64,000 bases of DNA from Claveliimonas intestinigallinarum (GCA_019115145.1 DXED01000022.1:9522-73521), one strand, 5' to 3'. Positions 26,179-34,991 are shown, counted from the stretch's first letter. Numbers and translations: made by a program. The notes: generated by a model from the letters alone, not told the origin.

Positions 26179-26205
26179 GAAATATAGTTCCCTGATACTT
26201 TTATA
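26161..26205 (+). terminator. Terminator after htpG, also a possible operator
   Basis: GTATCAGGGAA (26161-26171) and TTCCCTGATAC (26188-26198) form a perfect 11-base stem with a 16-base loop, followed by TTTTATAT. It fits a terminator for htpG, though the GC content of the stem is modest and a promoter -10 sits in the loop. Confidence 0.65.
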
Positions 26206-26243
26206 TAGGATGACTGAAATGAAGAGAAGGAGAGTGAACAAGG

Positions 26244-27377
26244 ATGATTTACAGAGATTACAAAGACTTAAAGCTGTCCGCACTGGGCATGGGCTGTATG
26301 AGACTGCCTGTCATTGACGGCGATGACGCGAAGGTGGACGAGGCGGCCACAGCGGAGATGGTGCAGTACGCTATGGACCACGGCGTGAACTACTACGACA
26401 CCGCCTGGGGCTACCACAACGGCACATCCGAGCTGGTGATGGGACGCGTTCTCTCAAAATACCCGAGAGAGAGCTTTTACCTGGCAGATAAATTCCCTGG
26501 CTACGACCTTTCCAACATGGACAAGGTGGAGGAGATCTTTGAGGAGCAGCTGAAAAAGTGCCAGACAGAGTATTTTGATTTCTATCTCTTCCACAACGTG
26601 TGCGAGATGAACATTGACGCCTACCTGGACGAGTCCCACGGCATCCACAAATATCTCATGGAGCAGAAGAAAAACGGGCGCATCCGCCATCTGGGATTTT
26701 CCGCTCACGGAAACTACGACGTGATGAAGCGGTTCCTGGAAAAGTACGGCAAGGACATGGAGTTCTGCCAGATCCAGCTCAACTACCTGGACTGGACCTT
26801 CCAGGATGCAAAAGGGAAAATGGAGCTGCTGAAGGAGTATGACATCCCTGTGTGGGTGATGGAGCCGCTGCGCGGCGGATCCCTGGCAAAGCTGGAGGAT
26901 GAGGCCGCGCAGAAGCTGAAGGCGCTCCGCCCGGAGGAGGGCATCCCGGCATGGGCGTTCCGCTTCCTGCAGACTATGCCTGAGGTGAAGGTGACCCTCT
27001 CCGGCATGTCAAACGCACAGCAGATGATAGAAAATATCGCTACCTTTGAGGAGGACAAGCCGCTGAACAAGGAGGAGATGGACACCCTTCTCGGCATTGC
27101 GGACGACATGGTGAAGAAAATTGTCCTTCCCTGTACAGCCTGCCACTACTGCGTGAGCCACTGTCCCCAGGGCCTTGACATTCCGAGGATCCTGGAGCTC
27201 TACAATGAGCACTGCTTCACAGGCGGCGGATTTATCGCGCCCATGGTGGTGGCCACGCTGCCGGAGGACAAGAGACCTTCCGCCTGCATCGGCTGCAGGA
27301 GCTGCGAGGCAGTCTGTCCCCAGCAGATCAAGATCTCGGAGGCCATGTCTGATTTCACAGAGAGGCTGAAGGGCTAG
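26244..27377 (+). CDS. Aldo/keto reductase with C-terminal 4Fe-4S ferredoxin domain
   Basis: 377 residues. The N-terminal (beta/alpha)8 part has LGMGCMRLP, the catalytic YDTAWGYHNG (Asp, Tyr), LADKFPG (Lys) and FYLFHNV (His). The C-terminal about 85 residues hold two cysteine clusters, CTACHYCVSHCPQG and CIGCRSCEAVCPQ, for 4Fe-4S centres. This fused form is frequent in anaerobes and is thought to link a carbonyl or related substrate to ferredoxin rather than only NADPH. AAGGAG lies 18 bases and CAAGG four bases before the ATG. The substrate is unknown. Confidence 0.93.
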   Translation: MIYRDYKDLKLSALGMGCMRLPVIDGDDAKVDEAATAEMVQYAMDHGVNYYDTAWGYHNGTSELVMGRVLSKYPRESFYLADKFPGYDLSNMDKVEEIFEEQLKKCQTEYFDFYLFHNVCEMNIDAYLDESHGIHKYLMEQKKNGRIRHLGFSAHGNYDVMKRFLEKYGKDMEFCQIQLNYLDWTFQDAKGKMELLKEYDIPVWVMEPLRGGSLAKLEDEAAQKLKALRPEEGIPAWAFRFLQTMPEVKVTLSGMSNAQQMIENIATFEEDKPLNKEEMDTLLGIADDMVKKIVLPCTACHYCVSHCPQGLDIPRILELYNEHCFTGGGFIAPMVVATLPEDKRPSACIGCRSCEAVCPQQIKISEAMSDFTERLKG

Positions 27378-27459
27378 GAAAGAGCCTAGCAGAAAGCAGG
27401 ATTGGAAAATGATACATAGGGGCTGCGCGAAAGAGCGCAGTCCTTTTTTAGAGCCCTTT

Positions 27460-27942
27460 TCAGAGCGCAGACTCAAAGGGAATGTGAAGGCCTGCAAAGA
27501 AGGTCTGCGCCCATTTGTCCCAGGCCTGCTCCAGAGATTTGTCCAGCGTGAATTTGGAGACAGACACCCCTGTGGTGCAGGAAAGGCGCATGCCGTCAAA
27601 GCGGAAGTTCAGGAAGAGCCCCTGTATCTCCTGGGGCGTGAAGTCCAGACTATGCTCTTCAAGGAGGGCAAGAATGTCCTCGCCGGACAGGGAGAAGATG
27701 AACCGGAAGCCAAGAGGCGTGCGCTTTCCCTTTATGATGGAGAAGCAGTAGGACCGCAGGTCACTCCAGAGGGCGTAGGCCCGCTGCGGCGGTTCCTCGA
27801 AAAAATCCTTCTGCAGGTAGCCGTCCATGGTGAATTTTCCAAAGGTCGTGATCTCGCCCTCGATGAAGGAGAACTGGTCGAAGGCTTCTGTAAGAAGCAG
27901 GGAGGACATACATTTTTTCGTGTCCAGAGTTAAGATGATCAT
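27460..27942 (-). CDS. DUF5721 family protein
   Basis: 160 residues from the ATG at 27942, which has AGAAAGGA upstream; the frame stays open for another 125 codons without any plausible start, so those are not part of the gene. It starts MIILTLDTKKCMSSLLLTEA, has FSFIEGEITTFGKFTMDGYL and ends near FAGLHIPFESAL. The family is small, cytoplasmic and confined to Firmicutes, with no known function. It is convergent with the aldo/keto reductase gene and divergent from the pseudouridine synthase gene, with the 121-bp repeat in between. Confidence 0.8.
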   Translation of the reverse strand: MIILTLDTKKCMSSLLLTEAFDQFSFIEGEITTFGKFTMDGYLQKDFFEEPPQRAYALWSDLRSYCFSIIKGKRTPLGFRFIFSLSGEDILALLEEHSLDFTPQEIQGLFLNFRFDGMRLSCTTGVSVSKFTLDKSLEQAWDKWAQTFFAGLHIPFESAL

Positions 27943-28050
27943 AGAAAAATCCTTTCTGAGTGTGAATTGCATTATAGATATTTTAGTATATTTTTCCTTG
28001 TTTGACAAACACTGATTTTGATTTCCGGGTGTTCCAAGGGAAGGGAAAGC

Positions 28051-28171
28051 ATGGTATAATGACCACATCGTGGTTAATATACCTGCGCATAGAGCGGTTT
28101 CTGCGGAACCGCAGAAATCCGCTGCGCATCTGCCGGAGGCCCGTGGCCGCTGTGCGGCCATGGTATAATGA
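28051..28171 (+). repeat. 121-bp intergenic repeat, copy A
   Basis: It is bounded by ATGGTATAATGA at both ends and contains three consecutive hairpins: GACCAC/GTGGTt near 28061-28075, a long GCGGtTTCTGCGG/CCGCAGAAaTCCGC stem (about 28081-28125), and TGGCCGC-TGT-GCGGCCA (28144-28160). The second copy at 60363-60483 has the same length and orientation and differs at seven positions. Each end holds TGGTATAAT, an extended -10 promoter pointing at the downstream pseudouridine synthase gene, whose ATG is 36 bases after the second TATAAT. No transposase is nearby. Confidence 0.9.
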
Positions 28172-28204
28172 TTGCGCAAAAGTGACAGGAAGGCAGGAGG
28201 ACGA

Positions 28205-28972
28205 ATGGAAGAGATCCGTCTGAATAAATATATAAGCGAGGCAGGGGTCTGCTCCCGCAGGGAGGCGGACCGCCTCATCGAGGCAGGCAGGGTGCTGGTG
28301 GACGGTGTCCGGGCCACACAGGGAATGAAGGTGAGAGAAGGCCAGAAGGTGCAGGTGGGGGATCGGGTTATCGGCGGGAAGGACGAGAAGGTCGTCCTGG
28401 CTGTCTACAAGCCGGTGGGCATTGTCTGTACCGAGGACAAAAGGACGAAGAATAACATTGTCCGCTTCCTCAAATATCCCGTCCGGGTCACCTATGCGGG
28501 GCGTCTCGACAAGGACTCGGAGGGGCTCCTTCTCATGACCAACGACGGGGATCTGATCAACCGGATCATGCGGGGCAGGAACCTCCATGAGAAGGAGTAC
28601 AAAGTCACCGTGGACCGGGAGGTCACGGACGATTTCATAGAGAGGATGAGCGCCGGTGTCCACATCGTGGACGAGGAGAAGGGGCTTAATGCGGTGACAA
28701 GGCCCTGCAAGGTCCGCAGGGAGGGGAAATATACCTTCCGCATCATCCTCACCCAGGGGCTGAACCGGCAGATCCGGAGGATGTGCCAGGCCTGCGGCTG
28801 CCGGGTGCGGACGCTGAAGAGAGTGCGGATCATGAATGTCAGGCTGGGAGATCTAAGGCCCGGCGGCTACCGCAAGGTGACGGGGGAGGAGCTGGAGACG
28901 CTCAGGGCTCTGGCAGGATGCCCGGCAAAAAAGCAGACAGGAGAAGCAAAGCATGAGCGAGACAGGAAATAA
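28205..28972 (+). CDS. rluF: 23S rRNA pseudouridine synthase, RluF-like
   Basis: 255 residues from the ATG at 28205, which has AGGAGG four bases upstream; a TTG eleven codons earlier is inside the ribosome site region. An N-terminal S4 RNA-binding domain (IRLNKYISEAGVCSRREADR) is followed by the RsuA/RluB/E/F catalytic domain with GRLDKDSEGLLL (catalytic Asp) and LNRQIRRMCQACGCRV. The last stretch, TLKRVRIMNVRLGDLRPG, fits the RluF branch, which acts on U2604 of 23S rRNA. Its promoter appears to lie in the repeat element. It overlaps ligA by 20 bases. Confidence 0.88.
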   Translation: MEEIRLNKYISEAGVCSRREADRLIEAGRVLVDGVRATQGMKVREGQKVQVGDRVIGGKDEKVVLAVYKPVGIVCTEDKRTKNNIVRFLKYPVRVTYAGRLDKDSEGLLLMTNDGDLINRIMRGRNLHEKEYKVTVDREVTDDFIERMSAGVHIVDEEKGLNAVTRPCKVRREGKYTFRIILTQGLNRQIRRMCQACGCRVRTLKRVRIMNVRLGDLRPGGYRKVTGEELETLRALAGCPAKKQTGEAKHERDRK

Positions 28973-30956
28973 AAACGAGACAGGAAATAAAAAAACGGAC
29001 ACAGCGAAGAAGAGGCAGAGGATGGAGGAGCTGGTGGAGCTTCTGAACCGGGCCGGGAGAGCCTATTACCAGGAGTCCCGGGAGATCATGAGCAACTACG
29101 AGTACGACGCCCTCTACGACGAACTGACGCAGCTGGAGAAGGAGCTTCAGGTCACTCTGGCCGGCAGCCCCACCATCCACGTAGGGTACGAGGTGGTCAG
29201 CGAGCTGCCAAAGGAGAGGCACGAAAGTCCTATGCTCTCCCTGGACAAGACAAAGGATGTGGAGGAGCTGCGGGCCTTTGCCGGAGACCAGAACGTGGTC
29301 ATGTCCTGGAAGATGGACGGCCTCACCATTGTCCTCACCTACCAGGGCGGGGAGCTCACCAAAGCCGTAACCCGGGGAAACGGGGAGGTGGGGGAAGTGA
29401 TCACCGGAAATGCCCGGGTGTTCAAGAATGTTCCCCTTCGAATTCCCTACCAGGGAGAGCTCATCCTGAGGGGAGAGGCTGTCATCGGCTATAAGGATTT
29501 TGAGCGGATCAACGAGGAGATCCCGGACGCCGACGCCAGGTATAAAAATCCCCGGAACCTGTGCAGCGGCTCTGTGCGCCAGCTGAACAGCGAGGTCACG
29601 GCAAAGAGGAACGTGCGATTCTACGCCTTTTCCCTCGTCCGGGCGGAGGGAGTGGACTTCCGCAACTCCAGGGCCTATCAGCTGGACTGGCTGAAGGATC
29701 AGGGCTTTGAGGTGGTGGAGCACTATGTGGTGGCGCCGGCAGATATTGAAGCCGAAGTTATTAAATTTTCAGAAAAAATAGCGCAAAATGATTTTCCCTC
29801 AGATGGTCTTGTGCTAATATATGATGATATAAGGTACGGCGAGTCCCTGGGGAGGACAGCAAAATTCCCGAGAGACTCCTACGCCTTCAAGTGGGCGGAC
29901 GAGACCCGGGAGACGACTCTGCAGGGGATCGAGTGGAGCCCCTCAAGAACCGGCCTTATCAATCCGGTGGCCATCTTCGATCCGGTGGAGCTGGAGGGAA
30001 CTACAGTGAGCCGCGCCAGCGTCCACAACATCAGTATTATGGAGGAGCTAAAGCTGGGCGTCGGAGACAGGATCGAAGTATACAAGGCAAATATGATCAT
30101 TCCCCAGATTGCAAGAAATCTCACCTGCAGCGGCGTGAGAGACATCCCCAGGGTCTGTCCGGTGTGCGGAGGCGAAACCGAGATCCGGCAGGAGGGCAGC
30201 GCGAAGATGCTCTACTGCACCAATCCCCGCTGCCAGGCAAAGCAGATCAAGGCCTACGCCCTTTTTGTGAGCAGGGACGCCATGAATATAGAAGGGCTCT
30301 CTGAGGCCACCCTTGAAAAATTTATTGGCAGGGGATTTATCCAGACCTACGATGATCTCTTTCACCTGGACCGCCACCGGGAGGAAATCCAGGAGATGGA
30401 GGGCTTTGGGGAGAAATCCTACCAGAATCTGATGGAGAGCGTGGAGAGGGCCAGAGAGACCACTCTTCCCCGGCTGCTCTACAGCCTGGGCATCCCGGGC
30501 ATCGGGGTGGCTAACGCCAGGGTGATCTGCCAGGAGACAAAGGTTTCTGCGGAGGCCCTTCCGGATCTCACCGAGGAGGAGCTCAGTGCAGTGCCCGGCG
30601 TGGGCGACGTCATTGCAAAGGCCTATGTGGATTACTTTGAGGACGAGACCCACCGGCAGGTGTACAGGGAGCTCTTAGGAGAGGTGCACATTGAACAGGA
30701 GACGGTGGACGAGGGAGGCAGGACCCTGGAGGGCACCACCTTTGTCATCACCGGGAGCGTGGAGCACTTTGCGAACCGAAGCGAGCTGAAGAGACTCATC
30801 GAGAGCAAAGGCGGCAAGGTCACAGGCTCTGTCACCTCAAAGACCAGCTATCTCATCAACAACGACGCTGCTTCCACATCTTCCAAGAACAGGAAGGCAA
30901 AGGAGCTGGGCGTGCCCATCCTGACGGAGGAGGAGTTCCTGCAGATGCTGGAATAG
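28953..30956 (+). CDS. ligA: NAD-dependent DNA ligase
   Basis: 667 residues with the full LigA plan: Ia domain, adenylation domain with K120 in SWKMDGLTI, OB fold, a four-cysteine zinc finger (CPVCGGE and CTNPRC), helix-hairpin-helix repeats around 480-570 and a C-terminal BRCT domain from about 590. It seals nicks using NAD+. The active-site motif is KMDGL instead of the usual KIDGLA, and TRGNGEVGE replaces TRGDGxxGE, so it belongs to a divergent Firmicute subgroup. Residues 4-14 contain a short duplication, ETGNKNETGNKK. The start lies inside rluF, suggesting coupled translation. Confidence 0.94.
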   Translation: MSETGNKNETGNKKTDTAKKRQRMEELVELLNRAGRAYYQESREIMSNYEYDALYDELTQLEKELQVTLAGSPTIHVGYEVVSELPKERHESPMLSLDKTKDVEELRAFAGDQNVVMSWKMDGLTIVLTYQGGELTKAVTRGNGEVGEVITGNARVFKNVPLRIPYQGELILRGEAVIGYKDFERINEEIPDADARYKNPRNLCSGSVRQLNSEVTAKRNVRFYAFSLVRAEGVDFRNSRAYQLDWLKDQGFEVVEHYVVAPADIEAEVIKFSEKIAQNDFPSDGLVLIYDDIRYGESLGRTAKFPRDSYAFKWADETRETTLQGIEWSPSRTGLINPVAIFDPVELEGTTVSRASVHNISIMEELKLGVGDRIEVYKANMIIPQIARNLTCSGVRDIPRVCPVCGGETEIRQEGSAKMLYCTNPRCQAKQIKAYALFVSRDAMNIEGLSEATLEKFIGRGFIQTYDDLFHLDRHREEIQEMEGFGEKSYQNLMESVERARETTLPRLLYSLGIPGIGVANARVICQETKVSAEALPDLTEEELSAVPGVGDVIAKAYVDYFEDETHRQVYRELLGEVHIEQETVDEGGRTLEGTTFVITGSVEHFANRSELKRLIESKGGKVTGSVTSKTSYLINNDAASTSSKNRKAKELGVPILTEEEFLQMLE

Positions 30957-31008
30957 GGGATGATGCCCGGACATTGGATCCGGGCACTGTATATAGAAAG
31001 GATGTAAC

Positions 31009-32436
31009 ATGTCAGAGAACGAGAACAACAGAAATGAAAACGAAATAGAGAAGGTAGAAGACAGGGACGTACATGTGGAGGACAAGAAGGACGACGGATA
31101 CGAGAAGTTCTGCTTTATCTGCCACAGGCCCGAGAGCGTGACGGGAAAGCTCATCGACCTGCCCAACAACATCTCTGTCTGCCCGGACTGCATGCAGAAG
31201 AGCTTTGACGCCATGACAAGCGGGCAGATCGATTACAGCAAGCTGATGAACATTCCGGGCGTTCAGATCTTCAACATGTCAGACCTGGAGAACGCGGCTC
31301 CGCGCCAGCAGAAGGTGAAGAAGAAAAAGGAGGGGGAGGAGAAGAAGCCCCTCATAGACATCAACCACATTCCCGCGCCCCACAAGATCAAGGCCAGGCT
31401 GGATGAGTATGTGGTGGGACAGGAGTATGCGAAAAAGGTAATCTCCGTGGCGGTCTACAACCACTACAAGCGGGTGGCCACAGACACCATGGACGACATA
31501 GAGATTGAGAAGTCCAACATTCTCATGATCGGACCTACGGGATCAGGAAAGACCTACATGGTGAAGACACTGGCCCGGCTTCTGGATGTGCCTCTGGCCA
31601 TCACGGACGCCACCTCCCTCACCGAGGCGGGCTACATTGGGGACGACATCGAGAGCGTTGTGTCAAAGCTTCTGGCGGCCGCGGACAACGATGTGGAGAA
31701 GGCAGAGCAGGGCATCATCTTTATCGACGAGATCGACAAGATCGCCAAAAAGAAAAACACGAACCAGAGAGACGTGAGCGGCGAGTCCGTGCAGCAGGGA
31801 ATGCTCAAGCTCCTGGAGGGCAGCGAGGTGGAGGTGCCAGTGGGCGCCAACAGCAAGAACGCCATGGTGCCCCTGACTACAGTCAACACGAGGAACATCC
31901 TCTTTATCTGCGGCGGCGCCTTCCCGGATCTGGAGGGCATCATCAAGGAGAGGCTGACCAAGCAGTCCTCCATCGGTTTTAACGCGGATCTGAAGGACAA
32001 ATACGACAATGACAAGGAGCTTCTTTCTAAGGTGTCCACCGAGGATCTGCGGACCTTTGGAATGATCCCTGAGTTCCTGGGACGTCTCCCCATCATCTGT
32101 ACCCTTCAGGGGCTGGATGAGGATATGCTGGTCAAGATCCTGAGGGAGCCCAAGAACGCCATCCTCAAGCAGTACCAGAAGCTGCTGGCCCTGGACGAAG
32201 TGAAGCTGGATTTTGACGAGGGTGCACTTCGGGCCATTGCGAGAAAAGCCATGGAGAAGGATACCGGGGCCAGGGCCCTGCGGGCCATCATTGAGGACTT
32301 CATGCTGGATATCATGTACGAGATCCCCAAGGATGACAGCATCGGCCAGGTGACCATCACCGAGGGATACATAGAGGGGACCGGAGGGCCCATCATCACC
32401 CTGCGGGGCCAGGCGCCCATGCGTTTGGAAGGATAA
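31009..32436 (+). CDS. clpX: ClpX-type AAA+ unfoldase, probable paralogue
   Basis: 475 residues against about 420 for ordinary ClpX. The N-terminal zinc-binding domain has C35, C38, C58 and C61 (CFIC, CPDC) after a charged 30-residue lead, and a Lys/Glu-rich linker follows at 100-115. Walker A is GPTGSGKT (175-182), Walker B IIFIDE (236-241), pore loop GYIG (209-211 region) and the ClpP-docking loop IGF (322-324). It should therefore still bind ClpP. It is not next to tig or clpP, and the zinc domain differs from canonical ClpX, so a second, specialised copy is likely. A terminator follows. Confidence 0.88.
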   Translation: MSENENNRNENEIEKVEDRDVHVEDKKDDGYEKFCFICHRPESVTGKLIDLPNNISVCPDCMQKSFDAMTSGQIDYSKLMNIPGVQIFNMSDLENAAPRQQKVKKKKEGEEKKPLIDINHIPAPHKIKARLDEYVVGQEYAKKVISVAVYNHYKRVATDTMDDIEIEKSNILMIGPTGSGKTYMVKTLARLLDVPLAITDATSLTEAGYIGDDIESVVSKLLAAADNDVEKAEQGIIFIDEIDKIAKKKNTNQRDVSGESVQQGMLKLLEGSEVEVPVGANSKNAMVPLTTVNTRNILFICGGAFPDLEGIIKERLTKQSSIGFNADLKDKYDNDKELLSKVSTEDLRTFGMIPEFLGRLPIICTLQGLDEDMLVKILREPKNAILKQYQKLLALDEVKLDFDEGALRAIARKAMEKDTGARALRAIIEDFMLDIMYEIPKDDSIGQVTITEGYIEGTGGPIITLRGQAPMRLEG

Positions 32437-32456
32437 AACTGTCATAGAGTGATTTT

Positions 32457-32496
32457 CACCTCATATACTGAATACAAAAAGTATATGAGGTGTTTT
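32457..32496 (+). terminator. Terminator of clpX that also covers the next ribosome site
   Basis: CACCTCATATAC (32457-32468) pairs perfectly with GTATATGAGGTG (32481-32492) around a 12-base loop, followed by TTTTCT. The only Shine-Dalgarno match for the next gene, GAGGTG, is the end of the right arm, eight bases before its ATG. Confidence 0.8.
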
Positions 32497-32500
32497 CTAT

Positions 32501-34207
32501 ATGGCGGAAAGTCAGCTCTGCCGGCAGCGGATCCTGTCGGAGGAGTACCGGGACTTCATCATCCAGTCCGGGGTCAGCAGGATCGAATTCACAGTGCCTG
32601 AGGAGCAGCTCTGCCGGCAGAAGACCCGGGCCGGGTACGACGTGGTTTACGTGGAGCAGGTGCTGGCGGAGCCCTTGAATTTCGGCAGCTTTACCTACAG
32701 TTCCATTCCCCGGTGCTACACCCTTCTGGACATGGAAGCCATGGGGCAGGCGGGCATCACCCCGGTGCAGAGCTATCCCACTCTGGAGCTGATGGGGGAA
32801 AATGTGATGATCGGCTTTGTGGACACAGGCATTGACTACACCCACCCTGTGTTCCGGGGGCTGGACGGCAGAACGCGGATCGAGGCGATCTGGGATCAGA
32901 CACTGCAGGAGGGCCCGATGCCCGACGGTTTCCTGTACGGCAGCGAGTACACGAGGGAGGAGATCGACAGGGCGCTGGCGGCGGAGGATCCTTTTTCCAT
33001 CGTGCCCAGCCGGGACGGGAACGGACACGGAACCTACGTGGCCAGCCTGGCGGCGGGAAGCGCGGATGAGGAGAACCAGTTCCTGGGGGCGGCCCCCGAG
33101 GCAGTCATCGCCGCTGTCAAGCTGAAGGGGGCAAAGCAGTATCTGCGGGATTTCTACTATATAGCGGAAAATGCGGCCTGCTACCAGGAAAATGATATTA
33201 TGCTGGGCATCCAGTACCTGGTGGATCTGGCGGAGAGGAAGGGACTGCCGCTGATCCTGTGCGTTGCCCTTGGCAGCTCCCTGGGCGGACACAACGGCAC
33301 CACTCCACTGGCTGTGATGCTGGAATACTATTCTAACAGCCTCAATAAGGGCGTGGTGGTTGGGACCGGCAACGAAGCCTCCCGGAGACACCACTTTTAC
33401 GGCGCCCTGGAGAGCGGGGAGGACCGGGAGGAGGTGGAGATCCGGGTGGGGGAAAACGTGCGGGGATTTGTCACGGAGCTGTGGACAGATATCCCCAATA
33501 TCCTCACCGTGTCCCTCGTCTCCCCCTCGGGGGAGGTGCGGGAGAGGATCCCCATCATCCAGGGAGGCAGCTCCCAGTTCCGGTTTGTCTTCGAGGGGAC
33601 TCTCGTGACCGTGGATTACCGCCTCCTTGTGGAGCGGAACGATTCCCAGCTCATTTTTATGCGGTTTGGCGCGCCGGCTCCCGGGATTTGGAAGATTTTG
33701 GTGGAGCCGGTGCAGCTGGCAGGAGGCGCCTTCCACATGTGGCTCCCGGTGCAGGAGTTCCTGGACGGAGAGGTCTACTTCCTGCGGTCCAATCCGGATG
33801 TCACCCTGACGTCTCCGGCAGCAGTGCGATCCGCTATCACGGCGGCCTTCTACAATGGACGGGAGAATAGTGTTGATATTCATTCCGGCAGAGGATATAC
33901 TAGAACTGACAAGATAAAACCGGATCTGGCAGCCCCCGGAGTGGACGTGAAGGGAGCGCTGCCGGGCGGCAGGTTTACTGTCCGGTCCGGCTCCAGCGGG
34001 GCGGCGGCCATCACGGCCGGAGCTGCGGCGCTCCTGATGGAGTGGATCCTGTACTACACAGGCAGCAGAGGGGCGGACACCCTTCAGCTGAAAAATCTTC
34101 TGATCCTGGGGGCGCGTCAGAGACCAGGGGAGGACTATCCCAACAGAGAGTGGGGATACGGGACTCTGGATCTGTACAGAACATTGGACCGGTTAAGACA
34201 GATCTGA
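32501..34207 (+). CDS. Subtilisin-like serine protease of the clostridial Csp type
   Basis: 568 residues without a signal peptide. A 90-residue N-terminal prodomain-like part precedes the S8 domain with D108 (GFVDTGIDYTHP), H176 (GNGHGTYVAS), oxyanion N291 (VGTGNEA) and S499 (SGSSGAAA). The long inserted beta domain at about 310-440 is typical of the CspA/B/C group that processes the cortex hydrolase SleC during spore germination. The triad is complete, so it should be active. The catalytic serine box reads GSSGAAA instead of GTSMAAP. No sleC gene or sporulation gene is adjacent, so a vegetative role is equally open. Confidence 0.88.
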   Translation: MAESQLCRQRILSEEYRDFIIQSGVSRIEFTVPEEQLCRQKTRAGYDVVYVEQVLAEPLNFGSFTYSSIPRCYTLLDMEAMGQAGITPVQSYPTLELMGENVMIGFVDTGIDYTHPVFRGLDGRTRIEAIWDQTLQEGPMPDGFLYGSEYTREEIDRALAAEDPFSIVPSRDGNGHGTYVASLAAGSADEENQFLGAAPEAVIAAVKLKGAKQYLRDFYYIAENAACYQENDIMLGIQYLVDLAERKGLPLILCVALGSSLGGHNGTTPLAVMLEYYSNSLNKGVVVGTGNEASRRHHFYGALESGEDREEVEIRVGENVRGFVTELWTDIPNILTVSLVSPSGEVRERIPIIQGGSSQFRFVFEGTLVTVDYRLLVERNDSQLIFMRFGAPAPGIWKILVEPVQLAGGAFHMWLPVQEFLDGEVYFLRSNPDVTLTSPAAVRSAITAAFYNGRENSVDIHSGRGYTRTDKIKPDLAAPGVDVKGALPGGRFTVRSGSSGAAAITAGAAALLMEWILYYTGSRGADTLQLKNLLILGARQRPGEDYPNREWGYGTLDLYRTLDRLRQI

Positions 34208-34226
34208 GGCAAAGGAGAGATGAGAT

Positions 34227-34517
34227 ATGGCAGATTTTTTTGATGAATTCGGCAAAAAAGTGGCAGATGCGGCGAGCGACCTGAGCAGGAAAGCAGGAGA
34301 CACCATAGAAGTACAGAAATTAAAAAGCGAGATCCGCTTTTTGAAGAGAGGAAACCAGCGGGATTTCGTGGATATTGGAAAATCCATCTATGAGAAATTC
34401 ACGAAAAATGAGATACAGGATATGGATATGATCGCCCTCTGCGAGGCCATTGAAAAGAGAGATGAGCAGATCGAAAAGTACGAGGAGCAGATCGTGCGCA
34501 TTAAAGAGGAAATGTAG
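34227..34517 (+). CDS. Small coiled-coil protein of unknown function
   Basis: 96 residues, almost entirely helical and charged, starting MADFFDEFGKKVADAASDLS and ending in the heptad-like EKYEEQIVRIKEEM. Residues 20-50 (KAGDTIEVQKLKSEIRFLK) are amphipathic. No known catalytic motif is present. GGAGAGATGAG leads to the ATG. It stops directly before the ATG of the LspA-like gene, so the two should be translationally coupled. Confidence 0.75.
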   Translation: MADFFDEFGKKVADAASDLSRKAGDTIEVQKLKSEIRFLKRGNQRDFVDIGKSIYEKFTKNEIQDMDMIALCEAIEKRDEQIEKYEEQIVRIKEEM

Positions 34518-34967
34518 ATGATATTTTGTACCATTGCGGCTGCGTCTGCGGCGCTGGATCTTGGGATCAAGCAGTATGTCCTGGACAATGTGACCGATGG
34601 AGAGGACCGGGAGCTGGCCGGCGGCCGCCTGGTCCTGCGCAGAGTCTACAACCGGGGCGCTGCCTTTAATTTGCTGGAAAAATCTCCGCAGTTTGTGACA
34701 AAGCTCTCAGCCTGGCTGGGAGCTGTCCTTCTTGTGCGGGATGTATTTCTCATGAGGAAAAAGGGACACACAGCGGAGAAGACAGGGATGATGCTCCTTA
34801 CAGGGGGAGCCCTCAGCAATCTTTACGACCGCGTTGTGCGGGGAAAGGTAGTGGACTATCTTGCCGTTAAGAGCAGATGGAAGAGACTTTCCAGACTGAC
34901 CTTTAATCTGGGGGATGTATGCATTGCCGCAGGCGCTCTGCTGGCGGCTTTGTCCAGAAGAAAATAA
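34518..34967 (+). CDS. Signal peptidase II (LspA) paralogue
   Basis: 149 residues, four membrane segments. The family motifs are all present in modified form: D14 in DLGIKQY, NRGAAFNLLE (45-54), the first catalytic Asp D104 in GGALSNLYDRV, and the second, D133, in FNLGDVCIAAG. It should cleave prolipoprotein signal peptides in the membrane. The N-terminal half is shorter and the charged loop VTDGEDRELAGGR replaces the usual extended segment, so it is probably an extra copy beside a housekeeping lspA. It is coupled to the coiled-coil gene and followed 24 bases later by a C39 peptidase gene. Confidence 0.83.
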   Translation: MIFCTIAAASAALDLGIKQYVLDNVTDGEDRELAGGRLVLRRVYNRGAAFNLLEKSPQFVTKLSAWLGAVLLVRDVFLMRKKGHTAEKTGMMLLTGGALSNLYDRVVRGKVVDYLAVKSRWKRLSRLTFNLGDVCIAAGALLAALSRRK

Positions 34968-34991
34968 CCATAGCAGAAGAGGAAGACAGAC

